From the NCBI RefSeq assembly GCF_000687165.1, contig NZ_JMKU01000002.1:124001-188000 (forward strand): DNA of 64,000 nt, read 5' to 3'. Made by a program: the position numbers and the translations under genes. Positions 33,782 through 42,990 of this stretch are shown piece after piece. Each line of letters starts with the position of its first letter. Position 1 is the first letter of the stretch. The DNA comes from Paracidovorax oryzae ATCC 19882 (lineage in GTDB: Bacteria > Pseudomonadota > Gammaproteobacteria > Burkholderiales > Burkholderiaceae_C). Under the pieces are notes generated by a model. The model saw nothing but the letters and a program-made list of their open reading frames with translations. It made no database searches and was not told the DNA's origin.

Positions 33782-34804
33782 ATGACCCATTTCATCCCGC
33801 GGGGCACCTCCCGCGCTCTTGCGCCGCAGGGTATCCGCCGGCGCGATGCCGGCCTGGCCCTGGCCGCGCTGTGCTTCGGTGCCGGCGGGCCCGCGGCGGC
33901 GCAGCAAAGCGTGCAGCGCATCCTGGTGGGTTTTCCCGCGGGGGGCTCGGTCGATGTGGTGGCGCGGCGCCTGGCCGAGAGCTGGCGCGCACGCAGCGGC
34001 ACGACCGTGGTGGTCGAATCCCGCTCCGGCGCGGGCGGGCGCATCGCGCTCACGGCGCTGAAGGACGCGCCGCCCGACGGGCTCACCATGGTGCTCAGCC
34101 CCTCGTCCATGCTCACGATCTATCCGCACGTGTACAAGCGGCTGCAGTACAGGCCCGCCACGGATTTCATCGCCGTGGCGCCGGTGGCGCTGTCCACCTG
34201 CGGCTTCATGGTGGGGCCCAAGGTGCCCGATTCGGTGAAGACGCTCAAGCAGTTCGCGGAGTGGGCCAAGGGCAGGCCCGAGCCCGAGGGCTATGCCTCA
34301 CCCGCCGCGGGCGCCATGCCGCACTTCCTCGGCAACCAGTTCGCGCGCGCCGCGGGCATCTCGCTCACGCACGTGCCCTACCGTGGCGCGGCGCCCGGCC
34401 TGCAGGACCTCATGGGTGGGCAGGTGGCCTCGGGCTGCTTCAGCGTCGGCGACTGCCTGCCGCACGTGCCCACCGGCCGCGTGCGCGTGCTCGCGGTAAG
34501 CGACAGACAGCGGTCGCGCTTCCTGCCCGACGTGCCCACCTTCGCCGAGCAGGGCTTCGCGGGCATCCAGGGCGTGGAGAGCTACGGGCTCTACCTGCCC
34601 GCCCGCGCGCCCGCGGCGGTGGCCGAGCGCTGGGCCGAGGCTGCCCGCCAGGCCGTGGGCGAGCCGGCGGTCGTGGAGGCACTGGCCAAGCTCGGCTTCG
34701 AGCCCGCGTCGGGAACGCCCGAAGAGTACGCCCGCCAGCTCGCCCAGGAGCGCGATCGCTGGGCACCGGTGGTCGCCGCCTCGGGTTTCTCGTCGGAGGA
34801 GTAG
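33782..34804 (+). CDS. Bug/TctC-family periplasmic solute receptor, Tat-like signal
   Basis: A 340-residue Bug receptor. The signal sequence has Arg-Arg-Arg (IRRRDAGLALAALCFGAG) and cuts near AAA/QQS, resembling a Tat signal although the hydrophobic core also suits Sec. Family motifs: ILVGFPAGGSVDVVARRLAE, SRSGAGGRIALTALK, VPYRGAAPGLQDLMGGQV and VPTFAEQGF. AGGAGA lies 8 nt before the ATG. It follows marR in the same direction and may be controlled with it, making a receptor-regulator-oxygenase module. Like the other two Bug genes here it has no tctAB partner nearby. Confidence 0.9.
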   Translation: MTHFIPRGTSRALAPQGIRRRDAGLALAALCFGAGGPAAAQQSVQRILVGFPAGGSVDVVARRLAESWRARSGTTVVVESRSGAGGRIALTALKDAPPDGLTMVLSPSSMLTIYPHVYKRLQYRPATDFIAVAPVALSTCGFMVGPKVPDSVKTLKQFAEWAKGRPEPEGYASPAAGAMPHFLGNQFARAAGISLTHVPYRGAAPGLQDLMGGQVASGCFSVGDCLPHVPTGRVRVLAVSDRQRSRFLPDVPTFAEQGFAGIQGVESYGLYLPARAPAAVAERWAEAARQAVGEPAVVEALAKLGFEPASGTPEEYARQLAQERDRWAPVVAASGFSSEE

Positions 34805-34862
34805 CGGCGAAGGGCACGCGGCAGCCACGGAATCCGAGGAAAATCACGCACCTTTCCTCGCG

Positions 34863-36221
34863 ATGGACCCCATGCCAACTCCCGCCGCCGAGGGCGTTCG
34901 CCCGTCCACCGTGTCCCTCGCGCAGGCCCTGCGCTTCTGGCTGAAGCTCGGCTTCATCGGGTTCGGCGGGCCCGCCGGGCAGATCGCGCTCATGCACGAC
35001 GAGCTGGTGGACCGGCGCCGCTGGATCTCCGAAAAGCGCTTCCTGCATGCGCTGAACTACTGCATGCTGCTGCCCGGTCCCGAGGCGCAGCAGCTCGCCA
35101 CCTACCTCGGATGGCTGCTGCACCGCACGTGGGGCGGCATCCTGGCGGGCGTGCTTTTCGTGCTGCCGTCGCTGTTCATCCTGGTGGCCCTGGCCTGGCT
35201 GTACATGGCGCACGGCGATGCGCCCGCGGTGGCGGGCGTCTTCCACGGCATCAAGCCGGCCGTGACGGCCATCGTGGCGCAGGCCGCCCTGCGGATCGGG
35301 GGCCGGTCGCTGCGCAGCGGCTGGCTGTGGTCCATCGCCATCGCGGCGTTCGTCGCGCTCTTCGCCTTCGATGCTCCGTTCCCGGCCATCGTGGCGGCTG
35401 CGGCGGTGGCGGGGCATGTCGGCGGCAGGCTGCGCCCGGCGGCGTTCGGCGCCGCGGCGGCCACTGCCCCTCCAGCGGAAATGTCCCGGGCACAGGGCCG
35501 TGCGCTCATCGACGACGACACGCCGGTGCCCGCCCATGCGCGCTTTTCCTGGCGGCGCGCGTGCGCCGTGCTGCTGGCCGGCACGGCCCTCTGGCTGCTG
35601 GCCATGGGCGCGCTGTGGGCCGCGTTCGGCCGCGATGCCGTCCTGGTGCACATGGCCTGGTTCTTCACCAAGGCGGCGCTGATGACCTTCGGGGGCGCGT
35701 ACGCGGTGCTGCCCTATGTGTACCAGGGCGCGGTCGAGCACTTCCAGTGGATGACCCCGGCGCAGATGATGGACGGCCTGGCGCTGGGCGAAACCACGCC
35801 GGGGCCGCTCATCATGGTGGTGTCGTTCGTCGCCTTCGTGGGCGGATGGGCGCGGGCGCTCTTCGGGCCGGACGCGCTGCCGCTCGCGGGCGCCACGGCC
35901 GCGGCCGTGGTGACGTTCTTCACCTTCCTGCCGTCCTTCGTCTTCATCCTGCTGGGCGGCCCGTTCATCGAGTCCACGCGCGGCAACCTCCGGCTCGCGG
36001 CGCCGCTGGCGGGCATCGCGGCGGCCGTGGTCGGGGTGATCGCCAACCTGGCGGTGTTCTTCGCCCTCCACGTGTTCTGGCCGCAGGGCCTGCACGCAGG
36101 CCCCGATGTGCGCATGCTGGTCATCGGGGCGGCATCGGCGGTGGCGCTGATGCGCTGGCGGGTGGGTGTCATCCCCGTCATCATCGCCGCGGGGCTTGCC
36201 GGGCTCGCGATGGGGCTGTGA
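34863..36221 (+). CDS. chrA: Chromate transporter, two-domain form
   Basis: A 452-residue CHR-family membrane protein with two homologous halves. The N-half motif FWLKLGFIGFGGPAGQIALM and LLPGPEAQQLATYLGW, and the C-half FFTKAALMTFGGAYAVLPYV and GLALGETTPGPLIMVVSFVAFVGG, are the family signatures. It effluxes chromate in characterised members. Ten or more hydrophobic segments are visible. No Shine-Dalgarno is seen before the ATG at 34863; ATG 34872 is an alternative. No chrB regulator is adjacent. It converges on the GST gene 34 bp away. Confidence 0.92.
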   Translation: MDPMPTPAAEGVRPSTVSLAQALRFWLKLGFIGFGGPAGQIALMHDELVDRRRWISEKRFLHALNYCMLLPGPEAQQLATYLGWLLHRTWGGILAGVLFVLPSLFILVALAWLYMAHGDAPAVAGVFHGIKPAVTAIVAQAALRIGGRSLRSGWLWSIAIAAFVALFAFDAPFPAIVAAAAVAGHVGGRLRPAAFGAAAATAPPAEMSRAQGRALIDDDTPVPAHARFSWRRACAVLLAGTALWLLAMGALWAAFGRDAVLVHMAWFFTKAALMTFGGAYAVLPYVYQGAVEHFQWMTPAQMMDGLALGETTPGPLIMVVSFVAFVGGWARALFGPDALPLAGATAAAVVTFFTFLPSFVFILLGGPFIESTRGNLRLAAPLAGIAAAVVGVIANLAVFFALHVFWPQGLHAGPDVRMLVIGAASAVALMRWRVGVIPVIIAAGLAGLAMGL

Positions 36222-36255
36222 GCCGAGCGAGGGCAGGGGCCCGCACTAAAGACCG

Positions 36256-36975
36256 TCAGTCCGGGTTCCTCGCGGGAATCTCCAGCCCGCGCGCCACCGC
36301 GGGCCGGGCCACGAAGGCGTCCAGCACCCGCCGCACGTGGGTGAACCGGTCGAACTCCACCAGTTCGCCTGCCTCGTAGAAGCCCACGAGGTTGCGCACC
36401 CAGGGGAACACCGCGATGTCGGCGATGGTGTAGTCCTCGCCCACCATCCAGGGGCGGCCGTCGGCCAGGTGCCGGTCCAGCACGCCCAGCAGGCGGCAGC
36501 ACTCGGCCACGTAGCGGTCGCGCGGGCGCTTGTCCTCGTAGTCCCTGCCGGCGAACTTGTGGAAGAAGCCGAGCTGGCCGAACATGGGGCCGACGCCGCC
36601 CATCTGCCACATCAGCCACTGCAGCGCCGCATAGCGCTGCGCGCCCGCGGGGGCCAGGAAGCGGCCCGTCTTGTCGGCCAGGTAGACCAGGATGGCGCCG
36701 GACTCGAACAGCGCCAGGGGCTGGCCGCCCGGGCCGTTGGGATCCAGGATGGCCGGGATCTTGTTGTTGGGGTTGAGCGAGAGGAACTCCGGCGAGGTCT
36801 GGTCGTCCTGGTCGAAGCGCACGAGGTGCGGCTCGTAGGGCAGGCCGGTCTCCTCGAGCATGATGGAGGCCTTCACGCCGTTGGGCGTGGGCAGCGAATA
36901 AAGCTGCAGCCGGTCGGGATGGCGGGCGGGCCATTTGCGCGTGATGGGGAAGGCGGCGAGCACGTCGTCGGTCAT
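36256..36975 (-). CDS. Glutathione S-transferase, YghU/YfcG-like
   Basis: A 239-residue cytosolic GST. The thioredoxin-like N-domain has LYSLPTPNGVKASIMLEETG, with the TPNGxK motif of Nu-class enzymes, and FLSLNPNNKIPAILDPNGPG followed by the glutathione-binding ESGAILVYLADKTGRF. The helical C-domain includes QWLMWQMGGVGPMFGQLGFF and YTIADIAVFPWVRNL. This class reduces disulfides through two bound glutathiones instead of conjugating substrates; that activity is inferred from relatives. GAGG precedes the ATG by about 8 nt. It is divergent from dapF. Confidence 0.9.
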   Translation of the reverse strand: MTDDVLAAFPITRKWPARHPDRLQLYSLPTPNGVKASIMLEETGLPYEPHLVRFDQDDQTSPEFLSLNPNNKIPAILDPNGPGGQPLALFESGAILVYLADKTGRFLAPAGAQRYAALQWLMWQMGGVGPMFGQLGFFHKFAGRDYEDKRPRDRYVAECCRLLGVLDRHLADGRPWMVGEDYTIADIAVFPWVRNLVGFYEAGELVEFDRFTHVRRVLDAFVARPAVARGLEIPARNPD

Positions 36976-37084
36976 CGGAATTCCTCTCGGGGCTAAGGGA
37001 TGGGCGCTAGGGACGGAGGGGGCCATCATCGCGCGCCCGGCCGGCCCCTGCCGGCGAGGGGCCATGCCGCGCCTGCCGGGCAAC

Positions 37085-37100
37085 GATAATCCTGCGGATG
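37085..37100 (+). promoter_or_regulatory. -10 element abutting the dapF start
   Basis: GATAAT at 37085-37090 is followed by seven bases and the ATG at 37098, so transcription should begin at or beside the start codon. No Shine-Dalgarno or clear -35 is seen. The element has the same sequence as the rnpB -10. Confidence 0.5.
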
Positions 37101-37976
37101 CAGATCCGCTTCACCAAAATGCAGGGTGCCGGCAACGATTTCGTCGTGCTCGACGAAACGCAGGGGCGCCTGGGCCTCACGCCCGCGCAGTACCGCTACC
37201 TCGCCGACCGCCACTTCGGGGTCGGCGCCGACCAGATCCTCACCGTGCGTCCGTCGCCGGCCGACGGCATCGATTTCGAATACGTCATCCACAACGCCGA
37301 CGGCGGCGAGGTCGAGCAGTGCGGCAACGGCGCGCGCTGCTTCGCCCGCTACGTGCGCGACAAGGGCCTCACCGACCGGGACACCATCCGCGTTCAGACC
37401 CTGGCCGGCGTGATCGCCCCGCGCCTGACGCCGGACGGCCGCGTCACCGTGGACATGGGCCGCCCGCGCTTCGACCCTGCCGAGGTGCCTTTCGATGCCT
37501 CTGGCCTCGCACCCGCGGCCCGCGGGGCGGGACAGACGTGGCCGCTGCCTCTCGGCGCCGGCGCCGACGCGCAGGTGGTCGACGTGGCGGTGGTCTCCAT
37601 GGGCAACCCGCATGCCGTGCAACTGGTCGAGGACGTGGACGCGGCGCCGGTGGCGCGCACCGGTCCGCTCATCGAAGGCCACGCGCGCTTTCCGCAGCGC
37701 GTGAACGCGGGCTACCTGCAGATCGAGGACCGTGCCCACGTGCGCCTGCGCGTGCATGAACGCGGCGCCGGCGAAACCCTGGCCTGCGGCACGGGCGCCT
37801 GCGCCGCCGTGGCCGCGGGCATCCGCCTGGGCCTGCTGGACACGCGCGTCGATGTCCGCACGCGCGGCGGCCTGCTCACCATCGCCTGGAGCGGCGACCC
37901 GTCCGAGTCCGTCTTCATGACCGGACCGGCGACCACCGTCTTCGAAGGCCAGATCGACATTCCCGACGCACCATGA
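37098..37976 (+). CDS. dapF: Diaminopimelate epimerase
   Basis: A 292-residue enzyme that interconverts LL- and meso-diaminopimelate, giving meso-DAP for peptidoglycan and the precursor of lysine. The two-domain racemase has both catalytic cysteines: Cys75 in [14 protein letters not shown] and Cys230 in [33 protein letters not shown] is the standard N-terminus and SMGNPHAV the substrate loop. It overlaps the DUF484 gene by 4 nt (ATGA), and the order dapF-DUF484-xerC is conserved in proteobacteria. It supplies meso-DAP for MurE encoded later in this window. Confidence 0.97.
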   Translation: MQIRFTKMQGAGNDFVVLDETQGRLGLTPAQYRYLADRHFGVGADQILTVRPSPADGIDFEYVIHNADGGEVEQCGNGARCFARYVRDKGLTDRDTIRVQTLAGVIAPRLTPDGRVTVDMGRPRFDPAEVPFDASGLAPAARGAGQTWPLPLGAGADAQVVDVAVVSMGNPHAVQLVEDVDAAPVARTGPLIEGHARFPQRVNAGYLQIEDRAHVRLRVHERGAGETLACGTGACAAVAAGIRLGLLDTRVDVRTRGGLLTIAWSGDPSESVFMTGPATTVFEGQIDIPDAP

Positions 37977-38674
37977 CCCATCCGCATACCCCCGCCCAGG
38001 CCGTGCCTCCCATCACGGAAGAAGACATCGCCGAATTCCTCGCCAACACACCGGGCTTCTTCGAGCGCCACGCCGAGCTGCTGACCGGCGTGGTCCTCAC
38101 CAGCCCGCACGGGCAGCGCGCCGTCAGCCTGCAGGAGCGCCAGGCCGAGATGCTGCGCGAGAAGATCAAGGGCCTGGAGCAGCGCATCATGGAAATGGTG
38201 CGCCACAGCCACGAGAACACCGCCATCGCGCAGAAGATCCACCAGTGGACGCGCGAGCTGGCGCAGGCCGGCGACCCGGCGCTGCTGCCGGGCCTGGTGG
38301 AGCAGGGCATCCGCCGGCTGTTCGACGTGCCGCAGGCGGCGCTGCGCCTCTGGGACGTGGGCGGCCCGTACGCGGGTGCCGCCTTCGCGCAGGGCGCGAG
38401 CGCCGATGCGCGCTCGTTCGCCACCTCGCTCACGCAGCCGTTCTGCGGCCCCAACCTCGGCTTCGAGCCCGCGGGCTGGCTGCCCGAGCCTGCCTCGGTG
38501 CAGTCGATCGCCCTGCTGCCGCTGCGCCAGGGGGCGCTCGATGACGACGCGCCGGCTTTCGGCCTGCTGGTGCTGGGCTCGCCCGACCCGCAGCGCTTCG
38601 GCGCCGACATGGGCACCGACTTCCTCGTGCGCATGGCCGAACTGGCCAGCTCGGCGCTCTCGCGCCTGCGCTGA
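37973..38674 (+). CDS. DUF484 (GAF-like) protein
   Basis: A 233-residue cytoplasmic protein. It opens with [20 protein letters not shown], typical of DUF484, has a coiled-coil segment at about 50-85 ([20 protein letters not shown]) and a GAF-like domain afterwards, ending [20 protein letters not shown]. Its start overlaps the dapF stop by 4 nt and xerC begins 7 bp after its stop, so the three genes form one operon. The function is unknown; the constant link to xerC suggests a role near chromosome dimer resolution. Confidence 0.9.
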   Translation: MTHPHTPAQAVPPITEEDIAEFLANTPGFFERHAELLTGVVLTSPHGQRAVSLQERQAEMLREKIKGLEQRIMEMVRHSHENTAIAQKIHQWTRELAQAGDPALLPGLVEQGIRRLFDVPQAALRLWDVGGPYAGAAFAQGASADARSFATSLTQPFCGPNLGFEPAGWLPEPASVQSIALLPLRQGALDDDAPAFGLLVLGSPDPQRFGADMGTDFLVRMAELASSALSRLR

Positions 38675-38681
38675 CCCGGCC

Positions 38682-39665
38682 ATGGCGGACGGCCCGCAGC
38701 CGGTGGTGCCCACCGATCCCGACGTGCTGCGCTACCTGGAGCACGTGCGCGTGGAAAAGCGCCTGGCGCAGCGCACCGTCACGCTCTACACGCTCGACCT
38801 GGCGAAGCTGGCCGCCAGCGCGCGCGACGCGGGCGTGCCGCTGCTGCAACTGCAGGCCGCGCACATCCGCCGCTTCGTGGCGCAGATGCACGCGGGCGGG
38901 CGCGGCGGGCGGGGCATCGCGCTGATCCTGTCGGGCTGGCGCGGCTTCTTCACCTGGGCGGCACGGCAGGGACTCGTGCCCCACAACCCCGTGCAGGGCG
39001 TGCGCGCGCCGCGCGCGCCCAAGCCGCTGCCCAAGGCGCTGGGCGTGGACGACGCGGTGCGGCTCGCGGAGTTCGAGGGCTCCTCGGGCAGCGACCCGTG
39101 GCTGGAAGCGCGCGATGCGGCGATGGTCGAGCTGCTCTACGGCTGCGGCCTGCGCGTGGGGGAACTGGCCGGCCTGGACGCCGTGCCGGGGCCGGACACG
39201 CAGCGCCAGGGCCGGGGCTGGATCGACCTCGATGCCGCCGAGGCGCACGTCTTCGGCAAGGGTTCGAAGCGGCGCAGCGTGCCGGTCGGATCGGCCGCGC
39301 TGGCGGCCCTGCGCGCCTGGCTGGAGGTGCGGCTGCAGCCCTTCGGCAGCGCGGCCTCCGGCCGCGCGGATGCTGCGCTTTTCCTGGGCCGGCGCGGCGC
39401 ACGGCTCACGGGGCAGTCCATCTGGTCGCGCCTGCGGCAGCGCAGCCAGCTCGCCGGGCTGTCCACGCCGGTGCACCCGCACATGCTGCGGCACTCCTTC
39501 GCCAGCCACCTGCTGCAGTCCAGCGGCGACCTGCGGGCGGTGCAGGAGCTGCTGGGCCATGCCAACATCACCACCACCCAGGTCTATACGCGCCTGGATT
39601 TCCAGCACCTCGCCAAGGTGTACGACGCCGCCCATCCGCGGGCGCGCCGCAAGCCTGGCGGCTGA
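38682..39665 (+). CDS. xerC: Tyrosine recombinase XerC
   Basis: A 327-residue site-specific recombinase that acts with XerD at dif to resolve chromosome dimers. All catalytic residues are present: Arg158 (CGLRVGEL), Lys193/196 (FGKGSKRRSVP), His267 and Arg270 (HPHMLRHSFA), His293 (LLGHANI) and nucleophile Tyr302 (VYTRLDF). The N-terminal SAM-like DNA-binding domain spans about 12-100. It is slightly longer than E. coli XerC (298) because of insertions such as PGPDTQRQGRGWIDL. It sits in its usual place behind dapF and DUF484. Confidence 0.96.
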   Translation: MADGPQPVVPTDPDVLRYLEHVRVEKRLAQRTVTLYTLDLAKLAASARDAGVPLLQLQAAHIRRFVAQMHAGGRGGRGIALILSGWRGFFTWAARQGLVPHNPVQGVRAPRAPKPLPKALGVDDAVRLAEFEGSSGSDPWLEARDAAMVELLYGCGLRVGELAGLDAVPGPDTQRQGRGWIDLDAAEAHVFGKGSKRRSVPVGSAALAALRAWLEVRLQPFGSAASGRADAALFLGRRGARLTGQSIWSRLRQRSQLAGLSTPVHPHMLRHSFASHLLQSSGDLRAVQELLGHANITTTQVYTRLDFQHLAKVYDAAHPRARRKPGG

Positions 39666-39727
39666 CGGCCGGTCGCAGGCATTCGCGGGGGCCCGTCCTT
39701 CCATGGCGGCAGGGAATTTCCGTGCTG

Positions 39728-39743
39728 CAGAATCCGGCCCATG
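39728..39743 (+). promoter_or_regulatory. -10-like hexamer abutting the GHL10-like lipoprotein start
   Basis: CAGAAT at 39728-39733 lies 7 nt before the ATG at 39741; no Shine-Dalgarno is present. Same layout as tag, dapF and rlmI. Confidence 0.35.
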
Positions 39744-41084
39744 CCTTCTCCCCATGCCACGTTGTTTTCCTTCCCCACCGATCCACGCCGCCGGCGCCTG
39801 CTCGCCCAGGCGGCCGGGCTGTCGTCCCTGCTGGCAGCGCCGCTCCTGCTGGAAGGCTGTGGCGGAGGGGCCAGCGCGGGTGCCGGCCCGGAGCCGTCCT
39901 TCACGCGGGCCCGGCCCCTGCGGGCCAGCTGGGTCTCCACGGTCCTGAACCTGGACTGGCCCTCCGCGGAGTCCGCCCGGATCGCCGACGATGCGCAGCG
40001 CGTCGCCGTGCAGCAGGCGGAACTGCTGCGCATCCTGGACGAGGCGGTGGCCACCGGCCTCAACGCGGTGATCTTCCAGGCCAAGCCGTGCGCGGATGCG
40101 CTCTATGCCTCCGACCTCCTGCCCTGGTCGCCCTACCTGACCGGCACGCTGGGCCGGCATCCCGGATTCGACCCCCTGGCCTTCGCCGTGGAGCAGGCGC
40201 ATGCGAGGGGGCTGGAGCTGCACGCCTGGCTCAATCCGTACCGCGTGTCGATGGACGTGGGCGCGGACACGGTGCGCATGCTGGACAGCGCGCCCGCCGA
40301 CGGCCCGCCCAGCATCTACCGCACCCGGCCCGGCTGGATCCGCACGGCCGCCCGGCGCTTCGTGCTGGACCCGGGGCTGCCCGAGGTGCGGGCCTGGCTG
40401 GGCAGCGTGGTGGCCGAGATCACGTCGCGCTATGCCGTGGATGCCATCCACTTCGACGACTACTTCTATTACGAAACCGCCGACTCGCGCCTGGACGACG
40501 CACAGACCTTCGCCACCTACGGCCAGGGCTTCGCGGACAAGGGCGACTGGCGCCGCCACAGCACCCGGCTGCTGGTGCAGGGGCTGTCGGAGCAACTGCG
40601 CGCCACCAGCCCCGGGGTGCGTTTCGGGGTCAGCCCCGCGGGTGTCTGGCGCAACCGGGCCGATGATCCGCGCGGCTCGGACACGCAGGCCGGGGCGCCC
40701 AGCTACGACGCGGCCTTCGCCGATACGCGCCAGTGGGTGCTCGATGGCCTGGTGGACGACCTCGTGCCCCAGGTGTACTGGCCCTTCGCGCGGCAGGCGG
40801 TGGGCTACGGCACCATCGCGCGCTGGTGGGCGGACGTGGCGCTGGCCTCTCCCGGCGTGCAGGTCCACATCGGCATGGCGCTCTACAAGGCAGGCCGGCC
40901 CACGGCCCAGGAGCCCGACTGGGGCGTGGAGGGCGGCGTGCCGGAAATCCGCCGCCAGATCGACCTCAACGAATCCACGCCCGGCATCCACGGCAGTGTG
41001 CTGTTCCGCCACGCCTTCCTGCGGGACCCTGCGGCAGCGGCCGTCGCGGCCTGGCTGCGGCAGCGGTGGGCGCCCGCGCCCTGA
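39741..41084 (+). CDS. Tat-type lipoprotein, GHL10/DUF187 glycosyl hydrolase-like
   Basis: A 447-residue exported protein. The signal has RRRR before a hydrophobic core and ends LLLEGCGGG, so a Tat lipoprotein anchored at about Cys41 is likely; Glu at the -2 lipobox position is unusual. The mature part is the GHL10 (DUF187) TIM-barrel family: RASWVSTVLNLDWPS, GLNAVIFQAKPCADALYAS, LELHAWLNPYRVS, VDAIHFDDYFYYE and VPQVYWPFARQ. Relatives such as YngK are predicted to act on cell-wall or extracellular glycans, and the FDDYFY acidic pair is the likely active-site region. It converges on the second chemoreceptor gene, 18 bp away. Confidence 0.85.
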   Translation: MPSPHATLFSFPTDPRRRRLLAQAAGLSSLLAAPLLLEGCGGGASAGAGPEPSFTRARPLRASWVSTVLNLDWPSAESARIADDAQRVAVQQAELLRILDEAVATGLNAVIFQAKPCADALYASDLLPWSPYLTGTLGRHPGFDPLAFAVEQAHARGLELHAWLNPYRVSMDVGADTVRMLDSAPADGPPSIYRTRPGWIRTAARRFVLDPGLPEVRAWLGSVVAEITSRYAVDAIHFDDYFYYETADSRLDDAQTFATYGQGFADKGDWRRHSTRLLVQGLSEQLRATSPGVRFGVSPAGVWRNRADDPRGSDTQAGAPSYDAAFADTRQWVLDGLVDDLVPQVYWPFARQAVGYGTIARWWADVALASPGVQVHIGMALYKAGRPTAQEPDWGVEGGVPEIRRQIDLNESTPGIHGSVLFRHAFLRDPAAAAVAAWLRQRWAPAP

Positions 41085-41102
41085 GGCAGTCTCCCCGTTG
41101 GC

Positions 41103-42728
41103 TCACCCGTGCCGCAGCAGTGCCCGGGGAGCGGAGGCGGGAGGCAGCGCCGCTCCGGCCAGGGCGAATCTTTCGACGGGCAGCCGGAAACTGGCCACCG
41201 TGCCGACCAGTTCCCGGGCGCGCTGGCTCAGCGCGGCGGCAGCGGCGGCCATCTCCTCGACCAGCGCCGCGTTGTGCTGGGTGGAGCGGTCCATGTCGTT
41301 CACCGCGTCGTTGATCTGGTCCACGCCCTGGCTCTGCTCCTGGCTGGCGGCGGTGATTTCCCCCACCAGCTGCGACAGTCCCTGGATCGACTGCACCACG
41401 CTCGACATGGTCTGGCCGGCGCGGCCCGCCAGCGCGGTGCCCGCGGCCACGCGGTCCATGCTGGCGCCGACCAGGCCCTTGATCTCGCCGGCCGCCTGGC
41501 CCGCGCGTTGGGCGAGCTGGCGTACCTCTCCCGCGACCACCGCGAAACCCCGGCCCTGTTCGCCCGCGCGGGCGGCCTCCACCGCGGCGTTGAGCGCGAG
41601 CAGGTTGGTCTGGAAGGCGATGCTGTCGATGATGCCGGTGATGTCCGCGATGCGCCGGCTGCTGTCCTGGATCTGCTGCATGGTGTCCACCACCTCGGTC
41701 ACCACCGCGCCACCCTGGGCGGCCACGCGGGACGCGGCCTGCGCCACGCGGTCGGCCTCCAGCGCATTGCCCGCGTTCTGCCGCACGGTGCCGTTCAATT
41801 GCTCCATGGAGGCCGCCGTCTGCTGCAGCGCGCCCGCCTGGCCTTCGGTACGCGCAGAGAGGTCGCTGTTGCCCTGGGCGATCTGCAGCGCGGCAGAAGA
41901 CACGCTCTCGGCGCTCTCGTGGATGGCCGCCACCATGGCGGCGAGCTGGTCGCGCATGCTTCGGAGCTGGGCCATCAGGCTCGTCGCGTCGCCCTGGCGC
42001 GCGGGAATCTCGATGGTGAGGTCGCCCTGCGCCACGCTGCGTGCCACGGCCGCGGCGGCGCCGGGTTCCGCGCCGAGCTCCCGCAGGATGCCGCGCACCA
42101 CCAGGGCGCCGAAGCCGATGGCGAACGCCATGCCCGCCAGCACCGCCGCGATGACGCCCGCGCGGGTCTCGGCGTAGCGGGTCTCGGCCGCCTCGTAGGT
42201 GCTGCGCGCGGTATCCAGCTGCACCTGCGTGAGGGCGGCGAGCACGGCCTGCAGCGGGTCGAGGGCCGGATACATCTCACGGGCGGCGAATGCCGTCAGG
42301 CCGGGGATGTCCCGGGCGCGCAGCAGTTCCTCCAGGGCCTGCACGGCGGCGTCGGCACGCGCCTGCAGCGGCCCGAATTCCTCGAGCAGCCGGTGCTCCT
42401 CGGCATGCAGGCCGGTCGCCAGGTAGGCGGCCCACTGCTCGTGCACCTCCTTGCGCGCCGCATTGACCGACTCCAGGCCCTGTTGCGGCGTCAGCGCGCC
42501 GTCGCGCACCTTGTGGGCGGTGTCCACGATGTTCACCGCGTAGGCGTCGGCCACCCGCTTGATCTGCTGCAGCGGCACCACCCGGTCGTGGTAGACGGAT
42601 ACCAGGCCGGCATTGGAGCGGGCCATGCCCAGCAGCCCGGCGGCGCCGACACCGGCAGCCAGCAGGCAAAGGGCGGCCAGGAGCCAGCCGAGACGGGTCG
42701 AGACCTTGAGCCGGTGTAGGTAGTGCAT
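41103..42728 (-). CDS. Methyl-accepting chemotaxis protein
   Basis: A 541-residue chemoreceptor. TM1 at about 12-34, periplasmic four-helix sensor about 35-188, TM2 about 190-212, then HAMP and the signalling hairpin with [20 protein letters not shown] at its tip. The methylation segment includes [20 protein letters not shown]. Unlike the receptor at 3493 it lacks a W-E-x-F tail and ends ALLRHG, so it would depend on other receptors for CheR tethering. GAGGG lies 8 nt before the ATG. It is divergent from the large secreted protein gene. Confidence 0.93.
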   Translation of the reverse strand: MHYLHRLKVSTRLGWLLAALCLLAAGVGAAGLLGMARSNAGLVSVYHDRVVPLQQIKRVADAYAVNIVDTAHKVRDGALTPQQGLESVNAARKEVHEQWAAYLATGLHAEEHRLLEEFGPLQARADAAVQALEELLRARDIPGLTAFAAREMYPALDPLQAVLAALTQVQLDTARSTYEAAETRYAETRAGVIAAVLAGMAFAIGFGALVVRGILRELGAEPGAAAAVARSVAQGDLTIEIPARQGDATSLMAQLRSMRDQLAAMVAAIHESAESVSSAALQIAQGNSDLSARTEGQAGALQQTAASMEQLNGTVRQNAGNALEADRVAQAASRVAAQGGAVVTEVVDTMQQIQDSSRRIADITGIIDSIAFQTNLLALNAAVEAARAGEQGRGFAVVAGEVRQLAQRAGQAAGEIKGLVGASMDRVAAGTALAGRAGQTMSSVVQSIQGLSQLVGEITAASQEQSQGVDQINDAVNDMDRSTQHNAALVEEMAAAAAALSQRARELVGTVASFRLPVERFALAGAALPPASAPRALLRHG

Positions 42729-42990
42729 GGAAATTCCCTCTGTAGTGGATGGTGGATCTGTTCTTGTGCGGGCCGCACGGGCAACTGCAGGAACGGATCC
42801 TAGGAAAGCCCGGCGCCGGCTTTCTCAACAATCCTCAAATCTTCTTTGTCTGACACGGCACTTCTGTTGTGAACTGGACAATCCCGCTCTTTCGTGCATT
42901 GCGGCCCCCGGGATTTGCCCGTGGGAGGGCGCGCGATCGTCGAGAATGGCTGTTGAATATCACAAGGGGCGTCCGAGTACGCCAGGACGC

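Noticed and set aside
39480-39665. XerC as part of an integrated mobile element
   Set aside because: It is in the conserved dapF-DUF484-xerC context with no flanking repeats or cargo.
42804-42824. Palindrome GAAAGCC ... GGCTTTC between the divergent chemoreceptor and secreted-protein genes
   Set aside because: No U-run follows on either strand, so it is not a terminator, and no regulator for it can be named.
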